A stretch of DNA of 59,410 nucleotides from Oscillatoria sp. (GCA_011390515.1 JAABSJ010000008.1:1-59410), one strand, 5' to 3'. Counted from the stretch's first letter, positions 8,990 to 18,386 are shown. Made by a program: numbers and translations. The notes: a model not told the origin generated them from the letters alone.

Positions 8990-9598
8990 TTAACAATTAT
9001 CTTTAATGCTGAGATATCGCGGTTGAGCCATGATTCGTTGTATCCAAGCTTGTATTGCGGGAAACTGTGTTAAATCGAAGCCTCCTTCTGGGGCGACGTG
9101 GGTGTAGGCGAATAAACCAATGTCGGCAATGGTGTAGCGATCGCCTACAAAAAATCGATTTTTTTCTAAGTGTTTTTCCATGACTCCCAAAGCGGCGTAG
9201 CCGGGTGCTTTTTTCTGATGAATTGCGTCGCGATATTCGTCAGCTTTTCCTAAAAGAGTAATCCAATAGCGAGAAGTTGCGATATAAGGTTCGTGGCTGT
9301 ATTGCTCGAAAAACAGCCACTCCATCACCTTTGCTTGCTGCCATTTATCCACGGGAAAAAATTCGCTGTCTTGACTGAGATAAAACAGAATTGCGTTAGA
9401 TTCTGCCAAGAATTTACCGTCGGGTGTTTCTAACACTGGAATCCGCCCATTAGGGTTTTTAAGTAAAAATTCTTGGGTGCGACTTTCCTTTTTGAGAATA
9501 TCGATTTCGATAGTTTCAAAAAAAATTTCTAGGTGGGTTAAGAGCAGGCGAATTTTATAGCAATTGCCCGAAGAATTCATCTGATAGAGTCGAAACAT
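8990..9598 (-). CDS. Glutathione S-transferase family protein
   Basis: A 202-residue protein with an N-terminal thioredoxin-like domain and an all-helical C-terminal domain. Visible landmarks are MNSSGNCYKIRLLL (Ser/Cys catalytic region), NPNGRIPVLE with the cis-Pro, ESNAILFYL (glutathione gamma-Glu binding) and the N-capping box FVGDRYTIADIGLFAY. It probably conjugates or reduces using glutathione in the cytoplasm; the substrate is unknown. It stands alone on the minus strand. Confidence 0.9.
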   Translation of the reverse strand: MFRLYQMNSSGNCYKIRLLLTHLEIFFETIEIDILKKESRTQEFLLKNPNGRIPVLETPDGKFLAESNAILFYLSQDSEFFPVDKWQQAKVMEWLFFEQYSHEPYIATSRYWITLLGKADEYRDAIHQKKAPGYAALGVMEKHLEKNRFFVGDRYTIADIGLFAYTHVAPEGGFDLTQFPAIQAWIQRIMAQPRYLSIKDNC

Positions 9599-9821
9599 AT
9601 TTTTTTGTAAGGGTTAATGAGTAGGAGATTTTATTTGGGCAATATAGCGTTTACCAGTCCGGTGAGGTACAGATTCGATGGTTAGGATATGGACTGGGGA
9701 GTGCGAACGCACTCCTCTCCTCAATCCTGTTGCAGTTTGTTTTAGCGACAATTGAATATTAAGTTTAAATAGGGCCGATCGCCAGTTAAGAGAGCGATAG
9801 AAACGGTTGAGAACACTCTGA

Positions 9822-10694
9822 TTAACCGGGTGCCGTCACGACGCGATCGCGTCCTTGGGTCTTCCCCTGATATAATGCCGCATCCGCTGCTTGTATGAGC
9901 TCGTTTCCAGTTAACCCATGTTGGGGAAAAACAGCCACGCCAACGGAAATACTTACCCCAGGAAGGTCTTGAGCTAAATGAGTCAATTTTAGACGTTTAA
10001 CCTGTTTGCGTAGATGCTCCGCTTGTTGCTGAGTCTTTTTTAAAGAGGCTTCGGGTAAAATGACCATAAACTCCTCTCCCCCATATCGACAAGCAATATC
10101 AAGGGCACTGCTTTCGGTTTTGAGTAGCCATCCGAGTTCCCGTAAGACGACATCCCCCGCCTCATGTCCGTAGGTATCGTTGAATCCTTTAAAATGGTCA
10201 ACATCCAACATGATCAGACCCAGCGATCGCTCGGTCAGTTGAGCACGACACAGTTCCCGTTCTAAAGATTTGGCTAAATACCGACGGTTAAATAGACCCG
10301 TTAACGGATCGCGAATACACTGCTCATGCAATAACTCTTCCATGAGATCAGAATGTTGCACAATCGTGTCGAGCATGATTTCCAGGTCGGCCTTTTCGCG
10401 AAGCAAGTTCGTCACCAGGAACTGATAGGTGGATTCAGTCTGCTTGCGATCGCGCCGTTCAGCTTCCAATTTTCTCGTCAACTCCGAGACCAAAGCGCTC
10501 AGGGTCTGTGTTTGAAGCATCAAGGTCTTTTGGGTACATAGCAGTTTGGCCTTTTCCTGCTTAACTTTATCCAGTTTCAGTCGCAGCCTTTCCACCTCCC
10601 AGAGTAGAGAGGTGTTGGGTTCTGGCTCATTTTCATCGGCTCGATAAAATTTGGTCTTGACACAAGTCAGGTTTCTCGATGGCTCAATTGTCAT
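9822..10694 (-). CDS. Diguanylate cyclase (coiled coil + GGDEF)
   Basis: A 290-residue protein with an N-terminal coiled coil (about residues 25-120) and a C-terminal GGDEF domain with the active signature RYGGEEF. The usual start of the domain (DPLTGLFNRRYL) is present. The inhibitory I-site RxxD five residues before the signature is absent (SALD), so product inhibition is unlikely. It should make cyclic-di-GMP in the cytoplasm. No sensor domain is seen; the coiled coil may mediate dimerisation or partner binding. Confidence 0.92.
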   Translation of the reverse strand: MTIEPSRNLTCVKTKFYRADENEPEPNTSLLWEVERLRLKLDKVKQEKAKLLCTQKTLMLQTQTLSALVSELTRKLEAERRDRKQTESTYQFLVTNLLREKADLEIMLDTIVQHSDLMEELLHEQCIRDPLTGLFNRRYLAKSLERELCRAQLTERSLGLIMLDVDHFKGFNDTYGHEAGDVVLRELGWLLKTESSALDIACRYGGEEFMVILPEASLKKTQQQAEHLRKQVKRLKLTHLAQDLPGVSISVGVAVFPQHGLTGNELIQAADAALYQGKTQGRDRVVTAPG

Positions 10695-11218
10695 GACGCA
10701 GCACTCCTTTAAACTTTTCTATTATATCTCGAATATAAATCCACTGTCATCCCTTTGACAGATGCAAATTTTCAAAAAATACGCTATGCATTCTCTTGCT
10801 GTGCGCCTGATTCCCGATTCCGGCCTTTAGCAAGATCATAGTTGGAGTAGTCATCAGCCGTTGGTATATTTTAGACAGATTGATTAGAATTTTCATGAAT
10901 TTTCCGCAAAAGCTGACAAAGCGGCTGATGATTTCCCGGTTTTAAACCCCTCAACTTCCGTTTAACAACTTCTAACCAATCCGGTTGTGAAAAGTCGATT
11001 TTCTCTTCACAGAAGCGCTTCTCTGGCTTCGTCTGCGAGTGTCCCACCCTTGAGAGTGCGGGTTTTTATAGACCTATTACAACTGGATTCCGGATTCCTT
11101 GATCATTATAAAATGCTGTGATGACGCAACCCACAGAAGCCGGTGATCTTCACTTCAGGGTTCCGGGAGTTGATCCGAAGTAATTCAGCAGATTTTTTAG
11201 AAACTTCCCCTCACCGAC
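10695..11218. repeat. Spacer with a degenerate inverted-repeat element (10978-11089)
   Basis: AATCCGGTTGT at 10978 and ACAACTGGATT ending at 11089 are inverted ends of an element whose interior includes GGCTTCGTCTGCGAGTG and CCCACCCTTGAG. These blocks recur at 14960-15010, 15720-15750, 49520-49560 and 51220-51250. No gene is visible in the spacer. Confidence 0.45.
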
Positions 11219-12298
11219 TCAAGCCAAAGGAAGAGAGAACTGAAACCGGCTACCTTTTCCCACTTCACTTTCCACTTGCATCTGACCCCCTTGGAGTTCT
11301 ACTAACCGCCGAGAAATGGCTAAACCGATGCCGGTGCCATTGCTGCCACTCGACCCGCGCCAGAAGCGATCGAACACATGAGGCAGTTCACTCGGGGGGA
11401 TACCGGATCCGGTATCAATCACCGCAATCCACAGATACCCCGCACTGGTCCAGGTTCGCACACAAATCGAACCCCTGGCCGTATGACGCAAGGCATTTCC
11501 CAGAAGATTGACCAGCACTTGTTCTAGGCGATCAGGGTCCGCCATCACTGCCGGGAGTTGAGGAGCACAGTCTAATTGCAACACTAGGTTTTCTTCCAAA
11601 ATCCAATCGGAAAATCTTTCAATTAAGGTTTCTAACAAAGGACGCACATTCATCCCCTGCAAATCAATCGGCAAATAACCGGCTTCTGCTTTGGAGAGTT
11701 CCTGCAAGTCATTGACTAACCGTTCCAGACGCCGAGTTTCTTTGGCAAGACGGTGATAAATATCGGGATCCGGTGGGAGAGTGCCATCTTCGAGTTGTTC
11801 CAAATTGCCCCGAATAATCGTTAAAGGGGTTCGCAATTCGTGAGTCAAATCGCTAATCAGTTCCCGGCGTCGGTGCTCCACATTTTCGATACTGGCTGCC
11901 ATGCGGTTAAAACTGGCACTGAGGCGATTCAGTTCAGGAATTTCACTGGTAGGCATTCGCTGATGCAGTTCTCCTGCCGCAAATTTTTGGGTGATCCGTT
12001 CCATGAGAGTCATGGGTTTGGTAATCCGTTTGGCGACAAAGTAACTGAGCAAACCTGCGCCGGTGGTTCCCACAATTACGGACCAAAATGTGCCACGATT
12101 CCAGGTAGTTTCAAAAACATCCACTAAAGAAGTGCGGACATAGTGGAGGTTAAATCCTTTGCCTTCAAGTTGTTGCAGGTGAACGATAAATAGGCGGGGG
12201 GAGGAGAGTTTGCCGGTAATCACTAGGACGGTCACCCCAACCATTAAGACGAGGAGATGGGATAAAAATAAACGCGATCGCAATCCTATCTTAGCCAT
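11219..12298 (-). CDS. Membrane sensor histidine kinase (HAMP-HisKA-HATPase)
   Basis: A 359-residue kinase: membrane segment about residues 12-28, a short (~40-residue) extracytoplasmic loop, a second segment around 70-90, HAMP about 90-140, HisKA with the phospho-acceptor His in [10 protein letters not shown], then HATPase_c with N box ([12 protein letters not shown]) and G boxes ([22 protein letters not shown]). All key residues are present, so it should be active. The small sensory loop suggests sensing in or near the membrane. Kinases of this class usually sit beside an OmpR-type regulator, but neither neighbour encodes one. Confidence 0.92.
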   Translation of the reverse strand: MAKIGLRSRLFLSHLLVLMVGVTVLVITGKLSSPRLFIVHLQQLEGKGFNLHYVRTSLVDVFETTWNRGTFWSVIVGTTGAGLLSYFVAKRITKPMTLMERITQKFAAGELHQRMPTSEIPELNRLSASFNRMAASIENVEHRRRELISDLTHELRTPLTIIRGNLEQLEDGTLPPDPDIYHRLAKETRRLERLVNDLQELSKAEAGYLPIDLQGMNVRPLLETLIERFSDWILEENLVLQLDCAPQLPAVMADPDRLEQVLVNLLGNALRHTARGSICVRTWTSAGYLWIAVIDTGSGIPPSELPHVFDRFWRGSSGSNGTGIGLAISRRLVELQGGQMQVESEVGKGSRFQFSLPLA

Positions 12299-12528
12299 TC
12301 TTAGCCCTAGTTTTGAGCAACTTTTACCCGGTTTCTGTCCCCAATTATGGAGGGTTTCAGCATTGATAGGACTTCCCCATTGCCGCTAGATCTTTAGGTC
12401 CAATTCCCTTGGATGCTGCGACAGGGTTTCCGGTCCAGGGGCTCAGTCCTGACAGGGTGACTTCGGACAGTCCCTCTCCTGGTGACAGGCGATCGCCATC
12501 GGATGCTATTTTAGCGATTTTGAAGGAA

Positions 12529-12600
12529 AGCCGATGGCGGGATTTGAACCCGCGACCGCCTGATTACGAATCAAGTGCTCTACCACTGAGCTACATCGGC
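12529..12600 (-). tRNA. tRNA-Thr (anticodon CGU)
   Basis: The minus strand folds into a full cloverleaf of 72 nt without CCA: 7-bp acceptor GCCGATG/CATCGGC, D stem GCTC/GAGC, anticodon stem CTTGA/TCAGG (one wobble) with loop TTCGTAA, and T arm GCGGG-TTCAAAT-CCCGC. Anticodon CGU reads ACG. The discriminator base is U. CCA is not encoded. Confidence 0.95.
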
Positions 12601-12725
12601 ATGACTGACATTAGATGATTGTAGCAGGCTTTTTTTGAGTTGGCTAGAGGGTTGAGCAGATATTTTGCAGGAATGTTGTGAATGGTCACTAGGGCATCGG
12701 TACAGTCAAGGCAAGACCCCAGTTG

Positions 12726-12793
12726 AGAAACCCGGTTTCTTCACCCCATCTGTGATAATTGGTCAAAAAGTTAGGCAAGAAACCGGGTTTCTG
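12726..12793. repeat. Inverted pair of AGAAACCCGGTTTCT motifs
   Basis: Two inverted copies of a near-palindromic 15-mer lie about 50 bp apart. The same arrangement recurs at about 45826-45897, again with two copies facing each other. Confidence 0.55.
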
Positions 12794-12794
12794 G

Positions 12795-12934
12795 GGGAGC
12801 ATCTCAATTTTGCCTAAAAACCGATCTGACTTCTCCCCCCAGCCCCCTCCCCACCTCTCCTCGTAGGAGAGGGCTGGGGAGAGGTGGGAAGGGGGCTGGG
12901 GGGTTAGGTCTCTTTTCAAAATTGAGATGCTCCC
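12795..12934. repeat. GGGAGCATCTC-family miniature element, copy 3
   Basis: Ends GGGAGCATCTCAATTTTG and CAAAATTGAGATGCTCCC-type inverted repeats enclose two long C-rich/G-rich arms (CCCAGCCCCCTCCCC and its complement) that could form a long hairpin. Flanking 8-mers GGTTTCTG and GGTTATTG match at 6 of 8 bases. Confidence 0.7.
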
Positions 12935-12970
12935 GGTTATTGTGGCTATAAGCTACAGAAATGCTTCCTA

Positions 12971-13073
12971 CTATAGCCATCCTAAATGATTTGTAACTAC
13001 ACTAGCGAGCAAGATGCTCGCTCAAGACTTTCAAGCTAGTGCCCCTAACACAATTGATTTAGGACTGCTATAG
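12971..13073. repeat. CTATAGC-ended miniature element
   Basis: CTATAGCCATCCTAAAT at 12971 is repeated inverted at the right end (ATTTAGGACTGCTATAG, ending 13073) with two mismatches. The interior contains the hairpin GCGAGCAAGATGCTCGC. Relatives lie at 15127-15241 and 50739-50851. Confidence 0.55.
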
Positions 13074-13089
13074 CCTTTCTCATGTCCAT

Positions 13090-13146
13090 AAGGTACATCC
13101 CTCACCCCAAACCCCTCTCCCAGAACGGGAGAGGGGCTTTGAAAAG
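13090..13146. repeat. Short palindromic repeat AGGTAC...GTACCT
   Basis: AGGTAC and GTACCT ends enclose the CCTCTCCC/GGGAGAGG palindrome found in many spacers here. The rest of 13147-13361 shows no gene. Confidence 0.4.
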
Positions 13147-13361
13147 TACCTCATCAGTCCGGGAACCGCTATATATATTCCAAGGCTCGCCATTAAAAAA
13201 TTGGGCTTTAACATGAATCTGCTATTCCGTCAATTTTTTTAAAATTGATTTTAGCATTAATTTCAAAAAAAGGCTGAGTAATCTCAAAACTTCTTATTTT
13301 TTTGTTAAGTCGGTTTACGGTTACGTCCACCCAGACATTCTTCCTCAGTCCCTCCCCAGGA

Positions 13362-14678
13362 TTACTGCCGATCCATTCGATGATTCTTGAGGAAGAATCG
13401 CTCTCCCAAAAAGGTGAAAAGCAATCCAGCACCTGCCACCACCAAAATCAGAGGATCGGAAGTGCCTTTCAAAATAACGAACGCACCTAAAACCACAATA
13501 TCTAAAGCAGCAGCAGTCAGCAAGATTGCGCCATTTGCATCTATCTCCTTTCTCAGGTTACGGAAGACGCCCCAGTGGACGGCAATATCCATTACTAGGT
13601 AGAAAATCGCTCCTAAAGACGCAATCCGGGTGAGGTCAAAAAAGGCAGCTAACGTTGCCGCTACGACAACAGTATAGACCAGGGTATGCTTCTGAATTCC
13701 ACCGGGCATTCCAAAGTGTCGGTGTGGAATGATTTCCATCTCGGTCAACATGGCTAACATTCGCGAAACGGCAAAGATGCTGGCAATGATCCCTGAAGCG
13801 GTAGCCACGATCGCGATCGCTACTGTAAACCAAACGCCATACTCGCCCAATGTAGGTCTAGCTGCCTCTGCCAATGCAAAATTTTTGGCCTCAACGATCC
13901 GATCTAAGGATAGGTTAGAAGCCACTGCAAAAGCCACCAGCATATACACCACAAGACAGATCCCTAAAGAAGCAATAATCGCCCGCCCAACGTTTTTGTG
14001 GGGGTCTTTGACCTCTTCACCACTATTTGTAATGGTTGTAAAGCCTTTATAAGCTAAAATTGCAACGGCAACACCTGCAAGAAACCCACTTCCAGGCAGC
14101 ATTTCGCTGGAGCTTGCCCCCAGATTAGGCTTGAATGAAAAACCACCCGCCCAAAGCGCTGCTGCCGCAAAAGCAACTATGCTACCAATCTTCAGTAATG
14201 CGGTGACTTTAGAGATCGATCCAATGACCTTGTTCCCTGAAATATTGACCAAAAATGCCACTGCGATTAGCCCCACCGCCAGCACAGGTACCCAATAGCT
14301 ATCTTCACCCACGTTGAAAAGCTGAAGCGTGTAGGTTCCAAAGGTTCGTCCAACCAGGCTTTCATTGATGACCATTGAGAAAGCCATCAACAAAGCGCAG
14401 GCTCCCGTCATGGTGCTGCGACCGTAGGCTCTTTTTAAGTACATGGCAATGCCTCCTGCTGACGGATAGGCATTGGACATTTTGATGTAGGAGTAGGCGC
14501 TAAATCCACTGATGATTCCTGCAGCTAAGAAAGCCAGAGGAAACAGCGCCCCGGCTAGTTCGGCCACTTGCCCTGTTAGCGCAAAGATGCCAGCGCCAAT
14601 CATCACCCCTGTTCCCATTCCAATGGTGCCTAATAGGGATAGGCTTCCGGATTTGTATTCGTTGTCTCTATTATCCAT
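13362..14678 (-). CDS. APC-family amino acid permease
   Basis: A 438-residue polytopic membrane protein with about 12 hydrophobic segments. The N-terminal signature LGTIGMGTGVMIGAGIFALTG is the substrate/ion-binding first helix of the amino acid-polyamine-organocation superfamily, followed by YPSAGGIAMYLKRAYG and TNSGEEVKDPHKNVGRAI, typical of the LeuT-fold APC loop. It probably imports or exchanges an amino acid or related compound across the inner membrane; the substrate cannot be read. It stands alone between repeat-rich spacers. Confidence 0.9.
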   Translation of the reverse strand: MDNRDNEYKSGSLSLLGTIGMGTGVMIGAGIFALTGQVAELAGALFPLAFLAAGIISGFSAYSYIKMSNAYPSAGGIAMYLKRAYGRSTMTGACALLMAFSMVINESLVGRTFGTYTLQLFNVGEDSYWVPVLAVGLIAVAFLVNISGNKVIGSISKVTALLKIGSIVAFAAAALWAGGFSFKPNLGASSSEMLPGSGFLAGVAVAILAYKGFTTITNSGEEVKDPHKNVGRAIIASLGICLVVYMLVAFAVASNLSLDRIVEAKNFALAEAARPTLGEYGVWFTVAIAIVATASGIIASIFAVSRMLAMLTEMEIIPHRHFGMPGGIQKHTLVYTVVVAATLAAFFDLTRIASLGAIFYLVMDIAVHWGVFRNLRKEIDANGAILLTAAALDIVVLGAFVILKGTSDPLILVVAGAGLLFTFLGERFFLKNHRMDRQ

Positions 14679-14898
14679 GATTTAAAATTGACGAGTTTAA
14701 GAACTTGGTAATGTATTGGGTTGCATTCTCTTAATAAAAGGGAATATTTGAGGATGCATACAGCATTTTTTAGTCTGCTGAGGTACAGAGTTGTCAGGAT
14801 TCCGGTGGTGGATTGCCGAAAAAACTCAACTGACTCGGGCAGAAGAATTTCGGGCAGACTAGCTAGAGATGGATCAGCACAAGGCGATCGCACCGTCT

Positions 14899-15048
14899 AA
14901 GGGTATTCCAACAAATAAATTGCTATTGCATCATAAGGTTAAGCGCCTACCAAGACTGTATGAAGCCGCGCTTGAAGGGCTTCGTCTGCGAGTGCCCCAC
15001 CCTTGAGTCGCGCTCTTTTTTGGACATTTTATTTTAGGGAGTTCCCTA
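14899..15048. repeat. AAGGGTATTCC/GGAGTTCCCT miniature element, copy A
   Basis: Left end AAGGGTATTCCAACAAATAA and right end TTTTATTTTAGGGAGTTCCC are imperfect inverted repeats. The interior holds GCGCTTGAAGGGCTTCGTC and CCCACCCTTGAGTCGCGC. No coding capacity. It lies within the 14679-16096 gene-free spacer, which is mostly such elements. Confidence 0.6.
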
Positions 15049-15126
15049 AGAAATAGCCTATCGTCTGAAATCCACTGCCTTCGGCGATTTCGACGCCAAT
15101 GGTAATTTTTTTAGCCTAGAGCAATC

Positions 15127-15241
15127 CTATAGCAATCCTTGCAGGATTTGTACCTCACCCGATGTCCCCTCGGATGTTCTGGGCCGCCGACGAGAAAGGG
15201 GCCCCCGACGTCTTCCACAACGGCACGCAAGGACTGCTATA
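15127..15241. repeat. CTATAGC-ended miniature element, second copy
   Basis: TATAGCAATCC (15128-15138) and GGACTGCTATA (15231-15241) are terminal inverted repeats. The interior is nearly identical, in inverted orientation, to the element at 50739-50851 (shared CCGACGAGAAAGGGGCC and ACGGCACGCAAGGA blocks). Confidence 0.6.
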
Positions 15242-15359
15242 TATCAGTTGTGGAATGCCCTCACCCCCAACCGACTGCGGCCCAAAGCGTCCGAGGGGAG
15301 AGTACAGAATTCATAAATAATTTAGGGTTGCTATATGGTATATTACCCGTTGCCAATAT

Positions 15360-15471
15360 GGGAGCATCTCAATTTGTTCAAGAGACCTCTTCCCCCTGTC
15401 CCCCTCCCCACCGGAGAGGGGGACAGGGGGAAGAGGTCAGATTGGTTTTTAGGCAAAATTGAGATGCTCCC
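15360..15471. repeat. GGGAGCATCTC-family miniature element, copy 4
   Basis: Ends GGGAGCATCTCAATTTG and CAAAATTGAGATGCTCCC. Flanks GCCAATAT (15352-15359) and ACCAATAT (15472-15479) match at 7 of 8 bases. It is itself nested inside an older inverted repeat (CTATATGGTATATT ... AATATACCATAG). Confidence 0.75.
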
Positions 15472-15642
15472 ACCAATATACCATAGGCTAAATTGGGCGA
15501 TCACGAGTTTAACTTTGCAGCCGGAATTGATGCTGCGGTGACGTGATCGCCTGGGAAGCCGAGATCAACTCAACAGGATCCTACAATCTGTGCCGGTGTG
15601 GGCGACAGTGGAGAAAGTCTTCGGCTATTATCAGTCTAACGT

Positions 15643-15792
15643 AAGGGTATTCCAACCAATAAATCATCCAAATTCGATGGTTAAGCACCTAAAAAGACTG
15701 TATGACGCCGCGCTTGAAGGGCTTCGTCTGCGAGTGGCCCACCCTTGAGTCGCGCTCCTGTTTTGGAGATTTTATTTTATGGAGTTCCCTAA
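15643..15792. repeat. AAGGGTATTCC/GGAGTTCCCT miniature element, copy B
   Basis: Same ends and interior blocks as the copy at 14899-15048, with the CGCTTGAAGGGCTTCGTC core conserved. Confidence 0.6.
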
Positions 15793-15948
15793 GCGATCGC
15801 CTCTGGAATATGCCAAAGGAAGCCCGGTTTCTGGTCCCCGAACCCAGTTGAATGCAGAACTTTTTTGAGGAAAATCCCTGAAAAAAATCAGGGTTGAATT
15901 CAAAGGCGATCACCCTAATGGTAGGATTTGGTCTAACCCAGTCCCACA

Positions 15949-16058
15949 GGGAGCATCTCAATTTTGCCTAAAAGGGGAATTTACACCTCTTGCTCCCCCT
16001 TCCCTCGGAGGGAAGGGGGTAGGGGGGTTAGGTCTCTTGAACAAATTGAGATGCTCCC
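15949..16058. repeat. GGGAGCATCTC-family miniature element, copy 5, with perfect target duplication
   Basis: Ends GGGAGCATCTCAATTTTG and CAAATTGAGATGCTCCC. It is flanked on both sides by the identical 8-mer GTCCCACA (15941-15948 and 16059-16066), a clear target-site duplication. It sits only about 40 bp before the ureE start. Confidence 0.8.
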
Positions 16059-16096
16059 GTCCCACAAGTTCACAGCTTGCTGTTGATCCATTGCTA

Positions 16097-16540
16097 ATGT
16101 TGACCTTAACCCACTGTTTGCCACCGGATCCCGAGGCGGCGATCGCCTTGACCCTTTCCCTCACCGCAGACGATCGCACGCGCAGTCGCCATCGATTTGA
16201 AACTGATGAGGGAGAAGAGGTTCATCTCAAGTTACCCCGAGGGACCGTCTTGAGTCATGGCGATCGCCTCACCGATGACTCGGGAAACATCATGGTTCTC
16301 GTCACCGCCAAACCCGAACCCACCCTGATAGTTACCGCTGATACTCCCCTAGATTTATTACGCGCTGCCTATCATTTAGGAAATCGTCACGTTCCTTTAG
16401 AAATCAAACCGGATTATTTACGCTTGACCATTGACCCGGTTTTAAAAACCCTGTTAGAACAATTACAATTAACGGTTCAAGAAGAAACATCTCCCTTTCA
16501 TCCAGAATTAGGAGCTTATCACTCCCATCATGGTCATTGA
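16097..16540 (+). CDS. ureE: Urease accessory protein UreE
   Basis: A 147-residue UreE, the metallochaperone that delivers nickel to urease. The N-terminal half fits the UreE peptide-binding domain (LPRGTVLSHGDRL), and the C-terminal metal-binding domain contains YHLGNRHVPLEI, with the conserved His, and ends in a short His-rich tail (YHSHHGH). I chose the ATG at 16097; the frame is open 60 bp further upstream, but that part lies over the end of the miniature element and its flanking duplication. It is the first gene of the urea cluster. Confidence 0.93.
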   Translation: MLTLTHCLPPDPEAAIALTLSLTADDRTRSRHRFETDEGEEVHLKLPRGTVLSHGDRLTDDSGNIMVLVTAKPEPTLIVTADTPLDLLRAAYHLGNRHVPLEIKPDYLRLTIDPVLKTLLEQLQLTVQEETSPFHPELGAYHSHHGH

Positions 16541-16629
16541 CTGCGGTTCCAATTAATTATTTTTTGTTGATTTTACCCCGACAAGATAAATTATAAATTC
16601 CCCGATTAACTGATATCATGCTTTAAATT

Positions 16630-17313
16630 ATGGTCACTGATTTTTCATTATTATCTTTATTACAACTGGCGAGTCCGGCGTTACCTGTTGGCGCTTATAG
16701 CTATTCTGACGGGTTGGAAATGTTAGTGGAACGGGGCCTTATCACCAGTGCAGAAAGTCTCAAAAGTTGGATTGAGTGGGAATTACAAGAAGGGGCAATT
16801 TATTTAGATGGAGCGGTGATGATGAGAGCATTCAATGCAGCATCAGCAGACAATTGGCAAAAAGTAAAAGAGTGGAATTACTGGTCATCGGCAACCCGAG
16901 AAACGGAAGAATTGCGGCAACAAAGTTGGCAGATGGGAAATGCGTTACTGCGGTTATTAATGAACCTGTGGCCGTTAGAAGACAGACTTAAAATCACCGC
17001 ATTGGGTGAGGAAGAGTGTAATTTTGCAGTAGCCTTTGGGATTGCGGCTTCCTATTGGCAGATTCCCCAGGATGTGGCTTTATTGGGATATTTACAGAGT
17101 TGGGCTGGTAATTTTATTGGGGCTGGGGTGAAACTAATTCCCCTCGGTCAAACGGCAGGGCAACAGCTATTATTTAACTTACAACCCAATATTGTGGCAG
17201 CAGTGCAAACAATTTTAAGGGTAGAAGATGATGACCTCAGCAGTTGCACTTGGGGGCTAAGTTTAGCCAGTATGCAGCATGAAACTCAATATTCTCGATT
17301 GTTTAGGAGTTGA
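16630..17313 (+). CDS. ureF: Urease accessory protein UreF
   Basis: A 227-residue helical protein with the UreF landmarks SPALPVGAYSYSDGLE near the N terminus and SLASMQHETQYSRLFRS at the C terminus. UreF joins UreD and UreG in the urease activation complex that inserts nickel and controls UreG GTPase activity. It follows ureE by 89 bp on the same strand. Confidence 0.95.
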   Translation: MVTDFSLLSLLQLASPALPVGAYSYSDGLEMLVERGLITSAESLKSWIEWELQEGAIYLDGAVMMRAFNAASADNWQKVKEWNYWSSATRETEELRQQSWQMGNALLRLLMNLWPLEDRLKITALGEEECNFAVAFGIAASYWQIPQDVALLGYLQSWAGNFIGAGVKLIPLGQTAGQQLLFNLQPNIVAAVQTILRVEDDDLSSCTWGLSLASMQHETQYSRLFRS

Positions 17314-17365
17314 AGCTATCTTGTCATTTGTCATTTGTCGTTTGGATCAATGACTAACGACCAAC

Positions 17366-17509
17366 GGGAGCATCTCCTGAAAGGTCGCCCTCACCCTAAA
17401 TCCCTCTCCCATTTTGGGAGAGGGACTTTGAATCCGGAGGTGCCCCTTCTCCCATTTTGGGAGAAGGGGTTGGGGGATGAGGGCCAACTGTCCTTCTTGA
17501 GATGCTCCC
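17366..17509. repeat. GGGAGCATCTC-family miniature element, copy 6
   Basis: Ends GGGAGCATCTCC and TTGAGATGCTCCC; the interior carries two CCTCTCCCATTTTGGGAGAGG-type palindromes. Flanks CGACCAAC (17358-17365) and CGACCAAT (17510-17517) match at 7 of 8 bases. It separates ureF from ureG. Confidence 0.75.
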
Positions 17510-17510
17510 C

Positions 17511-17572
17511 GACCAATGACCAATGATCAATGACTAATGACCAATGACCAATGACCAATGACCAATGACCAA
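17511..17572. repeat. 7-bp tandem repeat (GACCAAT)
   Basis: About nine imperfect head-to-tail copies of GACCAAT lie just before ureG. Inverse-complement copies (GTCATTT) are present at about 17322-17345 on the other side of the miniature element. Confidence 0.7.
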
Positions 17573-17589
17573 TAACAAAAAACCTAATT

Positions 17590-18186
17590 ATGAGTTCATT
17601 TCGTGTCGGAATTGCGGGTCCCGTTGGTTCAGGAAAAACAGCGTTAGTGGATGCGTTGTGTAAGGCAATGCGCGATCGCTATAATTTGGCGGTGGTGACG
17701 AATGATATTTACACCCAGGAAGATGCTCAATTTTTAGTGCGATCGCAGGCCCTTGAAAAGGAGCGAATTATGGGGGTAGAAACCGGCGGCTGTCCTCATA
17801 CGGCGATTCGGGAAGATGCCTCATTGAATTTAGCAGCGATCGCCCAACTGGAACGGCGGTTTTCTACTTTAGACTTGGTATTTGTAGAAAGTGGCGGTGA
17901 TAATTTAGCAGCGACTTTTAGTCCAGAGTTAGTGGATTTGACGATTTATGTGATTGATGTCGCCGCTGGGGATAAAATTCCCCGGAAGGGAGGGCCAGGA
18001 ATTACCAAATCGGATTTGTTAGTGATTAATAAAATTGACCTAGCCCCCTTAGTCGGGGCAGATTTGGGGGTGATGGAACGGGATAGCCAAAAAATGCGCG
18101 GCAGTCGGCCCTTTACCTTTACCAATTTGAAGACTCAAGAAGGACTGCAAGCAGTGATTGATTTTATTGTGGCTAATCTGGTTTAA
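17590..18186 (+). CDS. ureG: Urease accessory GTPase UreG
   Basis: A 198-residue SIMIBI-class GTPase. The P-loop [10 protein letters not shown] is near the N terminus, followed by [10 protein letters not shown], the invariant nickel-binding [17 protein letters not shown] with its Cys-Pro-His, the [13 protein letters not shown] block and guanine-specificity NKID. GTP hydrolysis by UreG drives nickel insertion into urease. All key residues are present. A miniature element and a tandem repeat separate it from ureF. Confidence 0.96.
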   Translation: MSSFRVGIAGPVGSGKTALVDALCKAMRDRYNLAVVTNDIYTQEDAQFLVRSQALEKERIMGVETGGCPHTAIREDASLNLAAIAQLERRFSTLDLVFVESGGDNLAATFSPELVDLTIYVIDVAAGDKIPRKGGPGITKSDLLVINKIDLAPLVGADLGVMERDSQKMRGSRPFTFTNLKTQEGLQAVIDFIVANLV

Positions 18187-18386
18187 AAACTGGCACTTTT
18201 GTGCCTCAATTGCGAGCAAATCCCTGGACTGAGGGGTATCTTAACCCAGTGCTTCCAGGGTATGTTAAGGACCATTAAGGCTACCGTTAGCCCTCGACCT
18301 CACAATTGTTAGAAATCGCAACATAGTCACAAATTGGCTCAGACTAGATATTAGAGGTCAGAAGCTTGAAGAACTGAAAAATTTCT

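Noticed and set aside
12409..12618. Plus-strand frame with WRDLNPRPPDYESSALPLSYIG
   Set aside because: This is the antisense translation of tRNA-Thr, a well-known spurious protein in many genomes.
16037..16096. Upstream extension of ureE
   Set aside because: These codons cover the end of a miniature element and its target duplication; UreE homology starts at the ATG at 16097.
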